A program made the position numbers and the translations under genes. This document shows, in pieces, positions 6,379 to 13,329 of a stretch of DNA of 18,045 bases. The notes under the pieces were generated by a model. That model was not told where the DNA came from, did not search any database, and worked only from the letters and a program-made list of their open reading frames with translations. The DNA lies in assembly GCA_002493635.1 (NCBI GenBank), contig DKZL01000047.1:1-18045 (forward strand). Direction: 5' to 3'. The stretch is from Ruminococcaceae bacterium UBA7075 (GTDB taxonomy: Bacteria > Bacillota > Clostridia > Oscillospirales > Acutalibacteraceae). Numbering within the stretch: the stretch's first letter is position 1; each line of letters starts with the position of its first letter.

Positions 6379-6468
6379 ATAGGAAACTGCACGTACTTTG
6401 CAGTCGGGCACAGAAGTATATTTTATATGGTGCTGTCTGCCCGGGTAGGTGCAGCCCACCGGCTGCTT
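6379..6468 (+). repeat. Copy C of the ~90-bp structured repeat
   Basis: Same strand as copy B (1255-1343). The long stem pairs TCGGGCA (6404-6410) with TGCCCGG (6438-6444), optionally extended by ACAG/CTGT. The hairpin pairs GCAGCC (6451-6456) with GGCTGC (6461-6466). It lies between the thiC stop codon and the shared terminator, so on the minus strand it is part of the thi operon 3' untranslated region. Confidence 0.8.
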
Positions 6469-6485
6469 ACATCAGCAGATTAGCA

Positions 6486-7790
6486 TTATAATATATCAAT
6501 ATACTCGCCGTTAAGTGCTTTATTCATACTTCTTACAGCACAGAATTTTCCGCACATTGAACAACTGTCCTCTATTTCAGGCTTTCTTTCGTCACGAATT
6601 CTTTTAGCTGTTTCAGGGTCAATAGAGCATTCCCACTGTTTTTCCCAGTCAAAATTTCTTCTTGCATCAGACATTGCATCATCAATATCTCTTGCGTGAG
6701 GAATATGTTTGGCAATATCTGCTGCGTGAGCTGCAATTTTTGATGCGATAATACCTTGCTTAACATCATCAACATTCGGGAGTGCAAGATGTTCTGCAGG
6801 GGTAACATAGCATAGGAATGCGGCCCCAGAAGCCGCTGCAACAGCACCGCCGATAGCAGATGTAATATGGTCATAACCCGGAGCAATATCAGTTACTAAT
6901 GGACCGAGAACATAGAAAGGTGCACCCATACATATTGTCTGCTGTATTTTCATATTTGCTTCAATCTGGTCAAGCGGCATATGTCCCGGACCTTCAACCA
7001 TAACCTGAACATCTTTTGCCCATGCACGCTTGGTAAGTTCACCCAGGCGGACAAGCTCTTCAATCTGACAAACATCACTTGCGTCTGCAAGACAACCGGG
7101 ACGACAAGCGTCACCGAGAGAAATTGTTACATCGTATTCACGGCAAATATCGAGTATCTCATCATAATATTCATAAAAAGGATTTTCCTCGCCTGTCATA
7201 CTCATCCATGCAAACACAAGAGAGCCGCCGCGTGATACAATATTCATTTTTCTCTTATGCTTTTTAATCTGTTCAATAGTCTTTCTTGTAATTCCGCAAT
7301 GAAGAGTTACAAAATCCACACCATCCTCAGCATGCAGGCGGATAACATCAATGAAATCTTTAGCAGTAAGCGTAGCTAAATCTCTCTGATAATGGATAAC
7401 ACTGTCATAGACAGGAACAGTTCCAATCATTGCAGGGCATTCACTTGTCAGCTTTCTCCTGAAAGGCTGAGTATTTCCGTGTGATGAAAGATCCATAATA
7501 GCCTCAGCACCCATATCAACGGCAGCCATCACCTTTTGCATTTCAATATCATAATCCTTGCAGTCCCTTGATACACCGAGATTAACATTAATTTTTGTTC
7601 TGAGCATTGAACCGACGCCGTTAGGATCAATACACTTGTGCAATTTATTTGCACAGATGGCAACCTTGCCTTCTGCAACAAGTGCTCTTATTTCCTCTTC
7701 TGAACGGTATTCTTTTTTTGCAACTGCCTTCATTTCAGGGGTAATAATTCCTTTTTTAGCCGCATCCATTTGTGTTGTATAATTTCTCAT
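6486..7790 (-). CDS. thiC: Phosphomethylpyrimidine synthase ThiC
   Basis: 434 residues. Radical-SAM enzyme that rearranges aminoimidazole ribotide (AIR) into HMP phosphate, the pyrimidine half of thiamine. The length fits the short clostridial type, without the N-terminal extension of E. coli ThiC. Recognisable blocks are ICANKLHKCIDPNGVG, MDLSSHGNT, GLxxxDYxE-equivalent VMVEGPGHMPLDQIEANM and VLGPLVTDIAPGYDHI. The C-terminal cluster motif is CSMCGKFC, with Cys410, Cys413 and Cys417 as iron-sulfur ligands. The spacing is CX2CX3C; I remember CX2CX4C as the enterobacterial form. The ribosome binding site is AAAGGAA. It is the last gene of the thi operon, 33 bases after thiD. Confidence 0.97.
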   Translation of the reverse strand: MRNYTTQMDAAKKGIITPEMKAVAKKEYRSEEEIRALVAEGKVAICANKLHKCIDPNGVGSMLRTKINVNLGVSRDCKDYDIEMQKVMAAVDMGAEAIMDLSSHGNTQPFRRKLTSECPAMIGTVPVYDSVIHYQRDLATLTAKDFIDVIRLHAEDGVDFVTLHCGITRKTIEQIKKHKRKMNIVSRGGSLVFAWMSMTGEENPFYEYYDEILDICREYDVTISLGDACRPGCLADASDVCQIEELVRLGELTKRAWAKDVQVMVEGPGHMPLDQIEANMKIQQTICMGAPFYVLGPLVTDIAPGYDHITSAIGGAVAAASGAAFLCYVTPAEHLALPNVDDVKQGIIASKIAAHAADIAKHIPHARDIDDAMSDARRNFDWEKQWECSIDPETAKRIRDERKPEIEDSCSMCGKFCAVRSMNKALNGEYIDIL

Positions 7791-7823
7791 AATTAAATTC
7801 CTTTCAAGTAAATATTAAATAAA

Positions 7824-8621
7824 TCAGTCAGCAAAGCTGCTGTTAAGATCAAACATATGATTCATTGGTCCGCTTCCTTGACCTAAATCAAGCATATCGG
7901 ACAAAGCACCTGAAATGTAATCCTTTGCCCTTTGTACAGATGACTGCATATCAAAGCCTTTTGCAAGATTCGCCGCAATCGCACTTGATAAAGTACAGCC
8001 TGTTCCGTGTGTATTCGGATTATCTATCCGCTTGCCTTCAAACCATCTGTATTCTCCGTTTTCATAAAGCAAATCGTTTGCATCGTTAATACTGTGACCG
8101 CCTTTGCACAGGACAGCGCAGTTATAAGTATCGCTTATTATTTCAGAAGCTTTTATCATATCATTTTCGGTTTGAACAGATATTCCTGAAAGCACTTCTG
8201 TCTCCGGAATATTCGGCGTAATTATTTTCGCAATGGGCAGTAAATCACTTTTCAGCGTTGCTATTGCATCTTCATTAATAAGCCTTGAACCGCTTGTTGC
8301 CACCATTACAGGATCAACAACAATATTGACAGCATTAAAATACTTTAATCTGTCTGCTATTGCCTTAATCAGTTCGCTTGATGATACCATACCGATTTTT
8401 ACTGCATCGGGACGAATATCATTGAATATATCGTCAATCTGTTCCTTAAGAAATTCAGGAGTTACCTCCATAATTCCTGTTACGCCGGTTGTGTTTTGTG
8501 CGGTAAGCGCAGTTACTGCACTTGTCGCATACACACCATTCATAGTCATAGTTTTAATATCTGCTTGAATACCGGCGCCTCCGCAGGAGTCGCTTCCTGC
8601 GATTGTTAATGCTGTTTTCAT
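7824..8621 (-). CDS. thiD: HMP/HMP-phosphate kinase ThiD
   Basis: 265 residues, full length. It phosphorylates hydroxymethylpyrimidine and its monophosphate to HMP diphosphate, the substrate of ThiE. It starts with TIAGSDSCGGAGIQADIKT (6-24), has VVDPVMVATSG (101-111) for substrate and phosphate contacts, KGGH (173-176), and the ribokinase-type anion hole NTHGTGCTLSSAIA with Cys209. I chose ATG at 8621, 15 codons inside a longer frame, because AAGGAG lies 8 bases upstream and the protein then begins exactly at the family start MKTALTIAGSD. The 96-base gap to thiE is the largest within the operon. Confidence 0.95.
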   Translation of the reverse strand: MKTALTIAGSDSCGGAGIQADIKTMTMNGVYATSAVTALTAQNTTGVTGIMEVTPEFLKEQIDDIFNDIRPDAVKIGMVSSSELIKAIADRLKYFNAVNIVVDPVMVATSGSRLINEDAIATLKSDLLPIAKIITPNIPETEVLSGISVQTENDMIKASEIISDTYNCAVLCKGGHSINDANDLLYENGEYRWFEGKRIDNPNTHGTGCTLSSAIAANLAKGFDMQSSVQRAKDYISGALSDMLDLGQGSGPMNHMFDLNSSFAD

Positions 8622-8717
8622 TGCTTTTCTCCTTAAATTATTTGCATTAATTTTATTAAGCGACAAAAGGTGGTGCCCCCGATCTGCCGCTGAAATTTCA
8701 AATTAAGTCCTTTGAGA

Positions 8718-9353
8718 TTAATTTATTAAGTCTTGTACTGTTCTTTTTAATTCCTGAACTGTAGTTTTTATATCATCTGCTGCAAATATTGCAGAAACAA
8801 CAGCAACACCGCTCATTTTGCAACCTGAAAGCTCTGTTATATTGTCAAGACTGATACCGCCTATTGCTACAGCAGGTATTGAAACGGAGGAGCAGATTTC
8901 ATTTAACTGCTCATTGGTAATGCGGATAGCATTTGTTTTTGTAGGTGAAGGAAAAACAGCTCCTACACCTATATAGTCAGCTCCGTCATTCTCTGCCTTT
9001 TTTGCTTGTTCAACAGTTTTAGCTGTTACACCGATTATAAAATTATCACCGACAAGCTTTCTGATTTCTGCGGCGGAAACATCCTCCTGTCCGACATGAA
9101 TGCCGTCTGCATTGCTTTTGATTGCAACATTGAGGTTATCGTTGATAATAAGCGGAACATTATATTTGCGGCATAATTCTCTTATCTCTACAGCCTCTTG
9201 GATAAAGTCTTCTTCACTCAGATTTTTTTCTCTGAGCTGAACACAGGTAACTCCGCCTATAAGCGCATCTTCAAGTTGTTCATATAAGGTTTGATTTTCT
9301 GTCCATGAACGGTCTGTTACTGCATATAAAAGTAAATTTTCACGGTTAAACAT
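8718..9353 (-). CDS. thiE: Thiamine-phosphate synthase ThiE
   Basis: 211 residues. It condenses HMP diphosphate with thiazole phosphate carboxylate to thiamine phosphate. All family landmarks are present: QLREK (39-43), NDN (71-73), HVGQEDV (86-92), GAVFPSPTKTNA (131-142) for diphosphate binding and AIGGI (163-167). The GVTAKT segment replaces the more usual GVSAHT. Its ATG overlaps the end of tenI by 8 bases (ATGTTTAA), indicating translational coupling. It resembles tenI closely in several blocks, including the identical EICSSVS segment before the AIGGI strand. Confidence 0.95.
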   Translation of the reverse strand: MFNRENLLLYAVTDRSWTENQTLYEQLEDALIGGVTCVQLREKNLSEEDFIQEAVEIRELCRKYNVPLIINDNLNVAIKSNADGIHVGQEDVSAAEIRKLVGDNFIIGVTAKTVEQAKKAENDGADYIGVGAVFPSPTKTNAIRITNEQLNEICSSVSIPAVAIGGISLDNITELSGCKMSGVAVVSAIFAADDIKTTVQELKRTVQDLIN

Positions 9354-9960
9354 CGTTACGGATACCTGCCTTTCTTAGTTGTTGAATATATCTTTCTGCG
9401 TTATTACAGCACATTAAACCGCTCATAATGCAGACTCCTTTTGCTCCTGCGTTAAGAACAGAATTTATATTATCGCTGTCTATTCCGCCTATGGCATAAA
9501 CAGGAGCAGATACACTGCTGCAAATTTCCTCTAAAAATTCCAACCCACGAGGAGGTAAATCCTTTTTGCAGTCTGTAGCAAATATATGTCCTGCCGATAT
9601 ATATGTACAACCGAGTTTTTCCACCTCAATTGCATCGTCAACCGAATGGCAGGAAGCGCCGATTTCTTTGAAGTATCTTTTTTCATCATCTGTCATATCA
9701 CGCAATATTGATAAGGGCAGATGAATTTTATCAGCACCAAGCTTTATTGCAGTTTTTACAAAACTGTGCAGAATACATGGGATATTATATTTTCGGCATA
9801 TATTCATTACCTGAACTGCAAGCTCTTCATATTCAAATTCTGATAAATCTTTTTCACGCAGAATAATAGCTGATGGTGAGCATTCAACAATTTTTTCAAT
9901 CCTTGATAAAAAATCATCCCGACAAAGCTTACGGTTTGTAACGCACAATATATCAGACAT
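9346..9960 (-). CDS. tenI: Thiazole tautomerase TenI (ThiE-like paralog)
   Basis: 204 residues from the chosen start. TenI aromatises the ThiG product to the thiazole carboxylate that ThiE accepts. It has the ThiE/TenI barrel with LREKDLS, but the ThiE substrate motif NDN is replaced by LHSF and HVGQ by HLPL. It has GASCHS and AGHIFATDCKKDLPPRG instead, the TenI signature; the His in AGHIF corresponds, from memory, to the catalytic His122 of Bacillus TenI. ATG at 9960 overlaps the thiH stop by 8 bases (ATGTCTGA). An in-frame ATG at 9972 would add four residues. Neither has a clear ribosome binding site, so reinitiation after thiH is likely. A second true ThiE is less likely, given the lost diphosphate motif. 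Confidence 0.87.
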   Translation of the reverse strand: MSDILCVTNRKLCRDDFLSRIEKIVECSPSAIILREKDLSEFEYEELAVQVMNICRKYNIPCILHSFVKTAIKLGADKIHLPLSILRDMTDDEKRYFKEIGASCHSVDDAIEVEKLGCTYISAGHIFATDCKKDLPPRGLEFLEEICSSVSAPVYAIGGIDSDNINSVLNAGAKGVCIMSGLMCCNNAERYIQQLRKAGIRNDV

Positions 9961-11206
9961 AGAGATAATCATTCAGCACAGGCTGCAAGCCTTCGTCTGA
10001 AATATCTCTATACATTTTTTCAAAACTTCTGTCGTCATTAATTTCAAACTGCTCGTCGCCCTCTATGCTGTCGCTCTCCTTTCCGGTGTATTTGCTTTCA
10101 TGGTCACCTATACCTGTTGAAACACCCGCCGATACCTTTGTGGCGGCAATTTTTACAATGCCGTTTCTGAAGCTTGCGCTTTCACGTGATGATACGGTAA
10201 TTCCAACAAACGGAAGAAAGATACGATATGCGCAAATAACCTGACAAAGCTGTTTTTCGTGAACATCAAGGGGATTGATTTTATCATTATTTATAATCGG
10301 TCTTAAACGGGGACAAGACAATGACATTTCAGCGTGAGGATATTTTCTTTGAAGATAGTAGACGTGCAATGCACTTGCAAGCGCATCCTTGCGAAAATCC
10401 GAAAGACCAAGGAGTGCTGAAAATGCAACGCCACGCATACCGCCCATCAAAGCTCTTTCCTGAGCATCAAAACGGTAAGGCCATACTCGTTTATGACCGA
10501 GAAGATGCAGTGTTTCATATTTATCGGCATCATATGTTTCCTGAAATACTGTAACATAATCCGCACCGCACTCGTGAAGATAGCGGTATTCATCAGTGTT
10601 TACAGGATATATTTCAAGCCCGACCATTCTGAAATACTTGCTTGCAAGCTTGCAGGCTTCACCGATATATTCAACATCACTTTGTGCTCGGCTTTCGCCT
10701 GTAAGAATAAGGATTTCTTCCATTCCTGAATCTGCTATGATTTTCATTTCGTGTTCAATCTGTTCCATAGACAGCTTCATACGTTTGATATGGTTATAGC
10801 AGTTAAAGCCGCAGTAAACACAATAGTTTTCACAGTAATTGGCAATATAAAGCGGTGTAAACATATAAACCGTATTACCAAAATGCTTTCCTGTTTCGGT
10901 TCGTGCCTTTTGTGCCATCTGCTCTAAAAACGGTTCTGCCGCAGGTGACAGTAAAGCCTTGAAATCCTCAATAGTACAGATTTCATGCTCAAGCGCTGCT
11001 TTAACATCTTTTGCTGTGTATTGTGAATAATCATATGAATTCATCTGACCTATTACTTTTTTGCAAATATCTGATTCAATCTGCTCCATTCCCGGCAGAT
11101 ATTCCATATGATTTTTTCTTGATGACGGATCATTTTCAAGCCTGTGCTTTTTTTCAAGTGCTTTTTGCGATAAATGCTCGGAATCAATAAAAAATTCGTT
11201 GTCCAT
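9953..11206 (-). CDS. thiH: 2-iminoacetate synthase ThiH (tyrosine lyase)
   Basis: 417 residues. Radical-SAM enzyme of the anaerobic thiazole branch, cleaving tyrosine to dehydroglycine (2-iminoacetate) and p-cresol. This replaces the oxygen-dependent glycine oxidase ThiO and indicates an anaerobe. The radical-SAM cluster CENYCVYC gives Cys125, Cys129 and Cys132. Further blocks are LTGESRAQSDVEYI, VTVFQETYDADKYETLHLLGHKR, a C-terminal PFVGITVSSRESASFR and VSAGVSTGIGDHESK. The N-terminus has about 33 residues before the MEYLPGM block; this extension looks in frame and coding (charged, helix-like), so I keep the first ATG even though its ribosome binding site (GGGGGC) is weak. It starts 16 bases after the thiG stop codon. 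Confidence 0.96.
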   Translation of the reverse strand: MDNEFFIDSEHLSQKALEKKHRLENDPSSRKNHMEYLPGMEQIESDICKKVIGQMNSYDYSQYTAKDVKAALEHEICTIEDFKALLSPAAEPFLEQMAQKARTETGKHFGNTVYMFTPLYIANYCENYCVYCGFNCYNHIKRMKLSMEQIEHEMKIIADSGMEEILILTGESRAQSDVEYIGEACKLASKYFRMVGLEIYPVNTDEYRYLHECGADYVTVFQETYDADKYETLHLLGHKRVWPYRFDAQERALMGGMRGVAFSALLGLSDFRKDALASALHVYYLQRKYPHAEMSLSCPRLRPIINNDKINPLDVHEKQLCQVICAYRIFLPFVGITVSSRESASFRNGIVKIAATKVSAGVSTGIGDHESKYTGKESDSIEGDEQFEINDDRSFEKMYRDISDEGLQPVLNDYLYV

Positions 11207-11222
11207 ATATTTTTTGCCCCCG

Positions 11223-11990
11223 TTAATCTCTTAAAAATCCTGTGAGCGGATCAGACGCTGCAGCACCTCTTGAGAGAACTCTTCCGGGCTTTGCAAGATA
11301 TGCTTTTCTGCCTGCTTCTATTGCGGCACGAAAAGCAGATGCCATAAGAGGAAGATTTCCTGCTGTAGCAAGTGCGGTATTTGCCATAATAGCAGCAGCA
11401 CCCATTTCCATAGCCTCACAAGCTTGTGAGGGTCTGCCTATTCCTGCATCTACAATAATAGGCAAATCAATTTCATCAATAAGAATTTGTATAAATTCAC
11501 GGGTTGCAAGTCCTTTATTTGAGCCGATGGGCGATGCAAGGGGCATTATGCTTGCGGCACCTGCGTTAACCATATCTCTGGCGGCATTTAAATCAGGATA
11601 CATATACGGCATTACAACAAAGCCGTCATTTGCAAGGATTTCAGTTGCCTTGATTGTTTCTGTATTGTCAGGAAGAAGATATTTTGAATCACGCATAATT
11701 TCAACCTTTACAAAATTGCCGCAGCCAAGCTCTCTTGCAAGACGGGCAATACGAACTGCCTCCTGAGCATTTCTTGCACCCGATGTGTTAGGCAAAAGTG
11801 TTACATTTTTGGGAATATAATCAAGTATGTTTTCCTGATCCTTTGTATTTGCACGGCGAACAGCAAGAGTTATAATTTCTGCTCCTGCATCCTTAACTGC
11901 CGACTCAATAAGTTCCAAAGAGTATTTACCTGATCCCAGGATAAACCTTGAATTAAATTCATGTCCGCCGATTATAAGTTTATCATCCAT
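11223..11990 (-). CDS. thiG: Thiazole synthase ThiG
   Basis: 255 residues, full length. It assembles the thiazole ring from deoxyxylulose 5-phosphate, dehydroglycine from ThiH and sulfur from ThiS thiocarboxylate. Visible motifs are SRFILGSGKY (14-23), TLAVRRAN (41-48), LPNTSGARNAQEAVR, the Schiff-base lysine Lys95 in FVKVEIMRD, DAGIGRPSQACEAMEMGAAAIMANTA and a C-terminal RAAIEAGRKAYLA. An AAAGGA site precedes the ATG by about 10 bases. It lies 20 bases after thiF and 16 before thiH, the usual G-H order. Confidence 0.98.
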   Translation of the reverse strand: MDDKLIIGGHEFNSRFILGSGKYSLELIESAVKDAGAEIITLAVRRANTKDQENILDYIPKNVTLLPNTSGARNAQEAVRIARLARELGCGNFVKVEIMRDSKYLLPDNTETIKATEILANDGFVVMPYMYPDLNAARDMVNAGAASIMPLASPIGSNKGLATREFIQILIDEIDLPIIVDAGIGRPSQACEAMEMGAAAIMANTALATAGNLPLMASAFRAAIEAGRKAYLAKPGRVLSRGAAASDPLTGFLRD

Positions 11991-12010
11991 TATTCTTAAT
12001 CCTTTCTTGC

Positions 12011-12652
12011 TTAAACTTCAAATTCTTCTGCAATTATTCTTAAAACCATATGTGCCTGATGTGCAGCACACACCATTACACGAGATGCTACAAGTCCTAT
12101 ACCGTCTGATACATCACTTGTTTCATCACCGCAAAGATAAAAATGTTTTGCAATTTTGCGGGTTTTTATACTGTTAGCTGAGGATATACCGGCCATACCC
12201 GAGCCTGCAACTAAATATTTATCGGCAAAGTTTTCTGTTATGCCGTTAACAAGCATTGCTTTTTCTTCAGGTCGGTCAAAGGCTTCGCAAATTATATCGG
12301 TTTCATCAAACAGTTCTTTAATGTTATTTTCAGTTATACGAACTGTGTGTGTAACAACATTAACATACGGTGCAATTTGGTGCAGGTTTTCTTTCAGCGC
12401 ATCTGTTTTATACATTCCAAGCTGTGAAACAGAATATTGCTGACGGTTTAAATTTGATAAATCGACCTTATCAAAATCAAAAAGATACAATTTTCCTACT
12501 CCTGCACGTGCAAGCACTATTGCAATATTTGAGCCAAGACCTCCAAGACCGCATATTGCTACAGATGCATTATTGAATTTGCTCTGCAATTCTTTGCCGT
12601 GCCGCTCTTCAAGTGCCTGAAGCATTTCTTCCTTTGTAGGAATTGATTCCAT
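12011..12652 (-). CDS. thiF: ThiS adenylyltransferase ThiF (short form)
   Basis: 213 residues, shorter than the roughly 250 of E. coli ThiF. E1-like enzyme that adenylates the C-terminal glycine of ThiS before sulfur transfer. The nucleotide-binding loop is AICGLGGLGSNIA (32-44), followed by FDFDKVDLSNLNRQQY (58-73) with the Arg/Gln contacts to ATP, Lys82 and the AFDRPEEK region (124-131). The paired CXXC zinc ligands of E. coli ThiF are absent: only Cys34, Cys122, Cys174 and Cys195 occur, none in a CXXC pair. It starts 3 bases after the thiS stop, and its ribosome binding site lies inside thiS. HesA or MoeB alternatives are unlikely because it sits between thiS and thiG. Confidence 0.93.
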   Translation of the reverse strand: MESIPTKEEMLQALEERHGKELQSKFNNASVAICGLGGLGSNIAIVLARAGVGKLYLFDFDKVDLSNLNRQQYSVSQLGMYKTDALKENLHQIAPYVNVVTHTVRITENNIKELFDETDIICEAFDRPEEKAMLVNGITENFADKYLVAGSGMAGISSANSIKTRKIAKHFYLCGDETSDVSDGIGLVASRVMVCAAHQAHMVLRIIAEEFEV

Positions 12653-12655
12653 CTG

Positions 12656-12850
12656 TTAACCTCCTCCTACAAAGCTGACCACTTCAATTACATCACCGTT
12701 CTGAATGACAGTTTCGTCGTATTTAGCCTTAGGCACAATTTCTTCATTACACTCAACAGCTATAATTTTAGGGTCATAATCTGTTGTTGCCAAATATTCG
12801 GAAATTGTCATTCCTGAAACATCACAATCATTTCCGTTGATTTTAACCAT
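12656..12850 (-). CDS. thiS: Sulfur carrier protein ThiS
   Basis: 64 residues, beta-grasp fold. The C-terminal Gly-Gly is adenylated by ThiF and converted to a thiocarboxylate that donates sulfur to ThiG. The sequence ends SFVGGG, with the NGDVIEVVSFVGGG block matching the family (NxDxVEIVxFVGGG). I chose ATG at 12850 because GGAGG (12860-12864) lies 9 bases upstream and the protein then has family length. The same frame stays open upstream to 12979, but that stretch is the leader inverted repeat. It is the first gene of the operon after the TPP riboswitch. Confidence 0.96.
   Translation of the reverse strand: MVKINGNDCDVSGMTISEYLATTDYDPKIIAVECNEEIVPKAKYDETVIQNGDVIEVVSFVGGG
12659..12667 (-). 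promoter_or_regulatory. thiF ribosome binding site encoded by the ThiS glycine codons
   Basis: The last three sense codons of thiS are GGA GGA GGT, encoding the Gly-Gly-Gly tail. They form a perfect Shine-Dalgarno sequence (AGGAGGT), followed by TAACAG and the thiF ATG, a spacing of 6 bases. Confidence 0.85.
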
Positions 12851-12870
12851 AAAACTCTGCCTCCTTTGAC

Positions 12871-13032
12871 TTATACTGCTATCCGATTTAAAATAGACAA
12901 TCTTAATGGACTGATTTCCGTGTGACTTTGTTATTGTCCTTTCAAGGCGCCAGCCTTGCGGCGTCCGCTGCCTCGTCACACGAAAATCATTCTCATTAAT
13001 CTTAGTCTACTTTTAATCAAATACCAGTATTA
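12871..13032 (-). repeat. Long imperfect inverted repeat in the thi leader
   Basis: The arms are 12871-12926 and 12975-13032. Blocks shared between one arm and the reverse complement of the other include TACTG, GATT, AAAA, TAGAC, TTAATG, GATTT and CGTGTGAC. The 48-base apex holds two short hairpins, GCGG/CCGC with a 3-base loop and AAGGC/GCCTT with a TGGC loop. The outer ends abut the T tract of the riboswitch terminator and the thiS ribosome binding site. It may be an old MITE or a functional RNA structure. I find no protein-coding evidence in it. Confidence 0.75.
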
Positions 13033-13068
13033 AAATAAAATAGGGAGCTGCCAATTAAGGTAACTCCC
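13031..13068 (-). terminator. Intrinsic terminator of the TPP riboswitch
   Basis: On the minus strand GGGAGTTACC pairs with GGCAGCTCCC (13043-13068, 6-base loop, one mismatch and one wobble), followed by TATTTTATTTTA. It is the expected expression platform for transcriptional control: TPP-bound aptamer allows this hairpin and stops transcription before thiS. Confidence 0.88.
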
Positions 13069-13090
13069 ATAATACATATGCTATCAGTTG

Positions 13091-13178
13091 TTCCTACGTT
13101 GGCATTATCCAAATCAGGTATGTCGGTCGAAAGTTATACTTTCCTCTCAGCCTGTAACACAAGCTCCCGAGTGTTTAA
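13091..13178 (-). promoter_or_regulatory. TPP (THI-element) riboswitch
   Basis: On the minus strand the conserved aptamer words appear in order: CTCGGGAGC, GGCTGAGAGG, ACCGACATACCTGATTTGG, ATAATGCCAACGTAGGAA. CTGAGA binds the pyrimidine part and CCTGAT...GGATAATGCC...CGTAGG the diphosphate arm of TPP in the known family. It begins within about 10 bases of the predicted transcription start. It should repress the whole thiS-thiC operon when thiamine diphosphate is abundant. Confidence 0.96.
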
Positions 13179-13189
13179 TTGTCAAAATT

Positions 13190-13218
13190 ATCATATCACC
13201 TTTTTTAACAGAATGCAA
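13190..13218 (-). promoter_or_regulatory. thi operon promoter
   Basis: On the minus strand TTGCAT (13213-13218) and TATGAT (13190-13195) are separated by 17 bases. The riboswitch begins right after it. Confidence 0.8.
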
Positions 13219-13270
13219 GTCTATAAATTATAGTAATTGATAAATTTTATACTAAATTTTTATTTCTCCG

Positions 13271-13295
13271 AAAAAGCAAAAATGGAATCTTTGCT
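13271..13295 (-). terminator. Weak candidate terminator after the UPF0340 gene
   Basis: On the minus strand AGCAAA (13290-13295) can pair with TTTGCT (13275-13280) across a 9-base loop, followed by TTTT. The 6-bp stem is short, so the call is tentative. Positions 13219-13329 otherwise show nothing I can name. Confidence 0.3.
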
Positions 13296-13329
13296 GTTCA
13301 GAGCAAGCAGTGAATTGTACTTAAATTAG

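Noticed and set aside
8622..8666. 15-residue N-terminal extension of ThiD
   Set aside because: AAGGAG just upstream of the ATG at 8621, and the standard family start, rule it out.
8622..8717. Possible internal riboswitch or attenuator in the 96-base thiE-thiD gap
   Set aside because: A GCGGCA...TGTCGC stem with a mismatch can be drawn, but there are no T run and no known aptamer words.
11242..11766. 174-residue open frame antisense to thiG
   Set aside because: It is Ala/Ser/Ile-rich from reverse reading of thiG codons, with no promoter or ribosome binding site; thiG is certain.
12851..12979. 43-residue N-terminal extension of ThiS
   Set aside because: This frame runs through the leader inverted repeat. 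A GGAGG site and family length fix the start at 12850.
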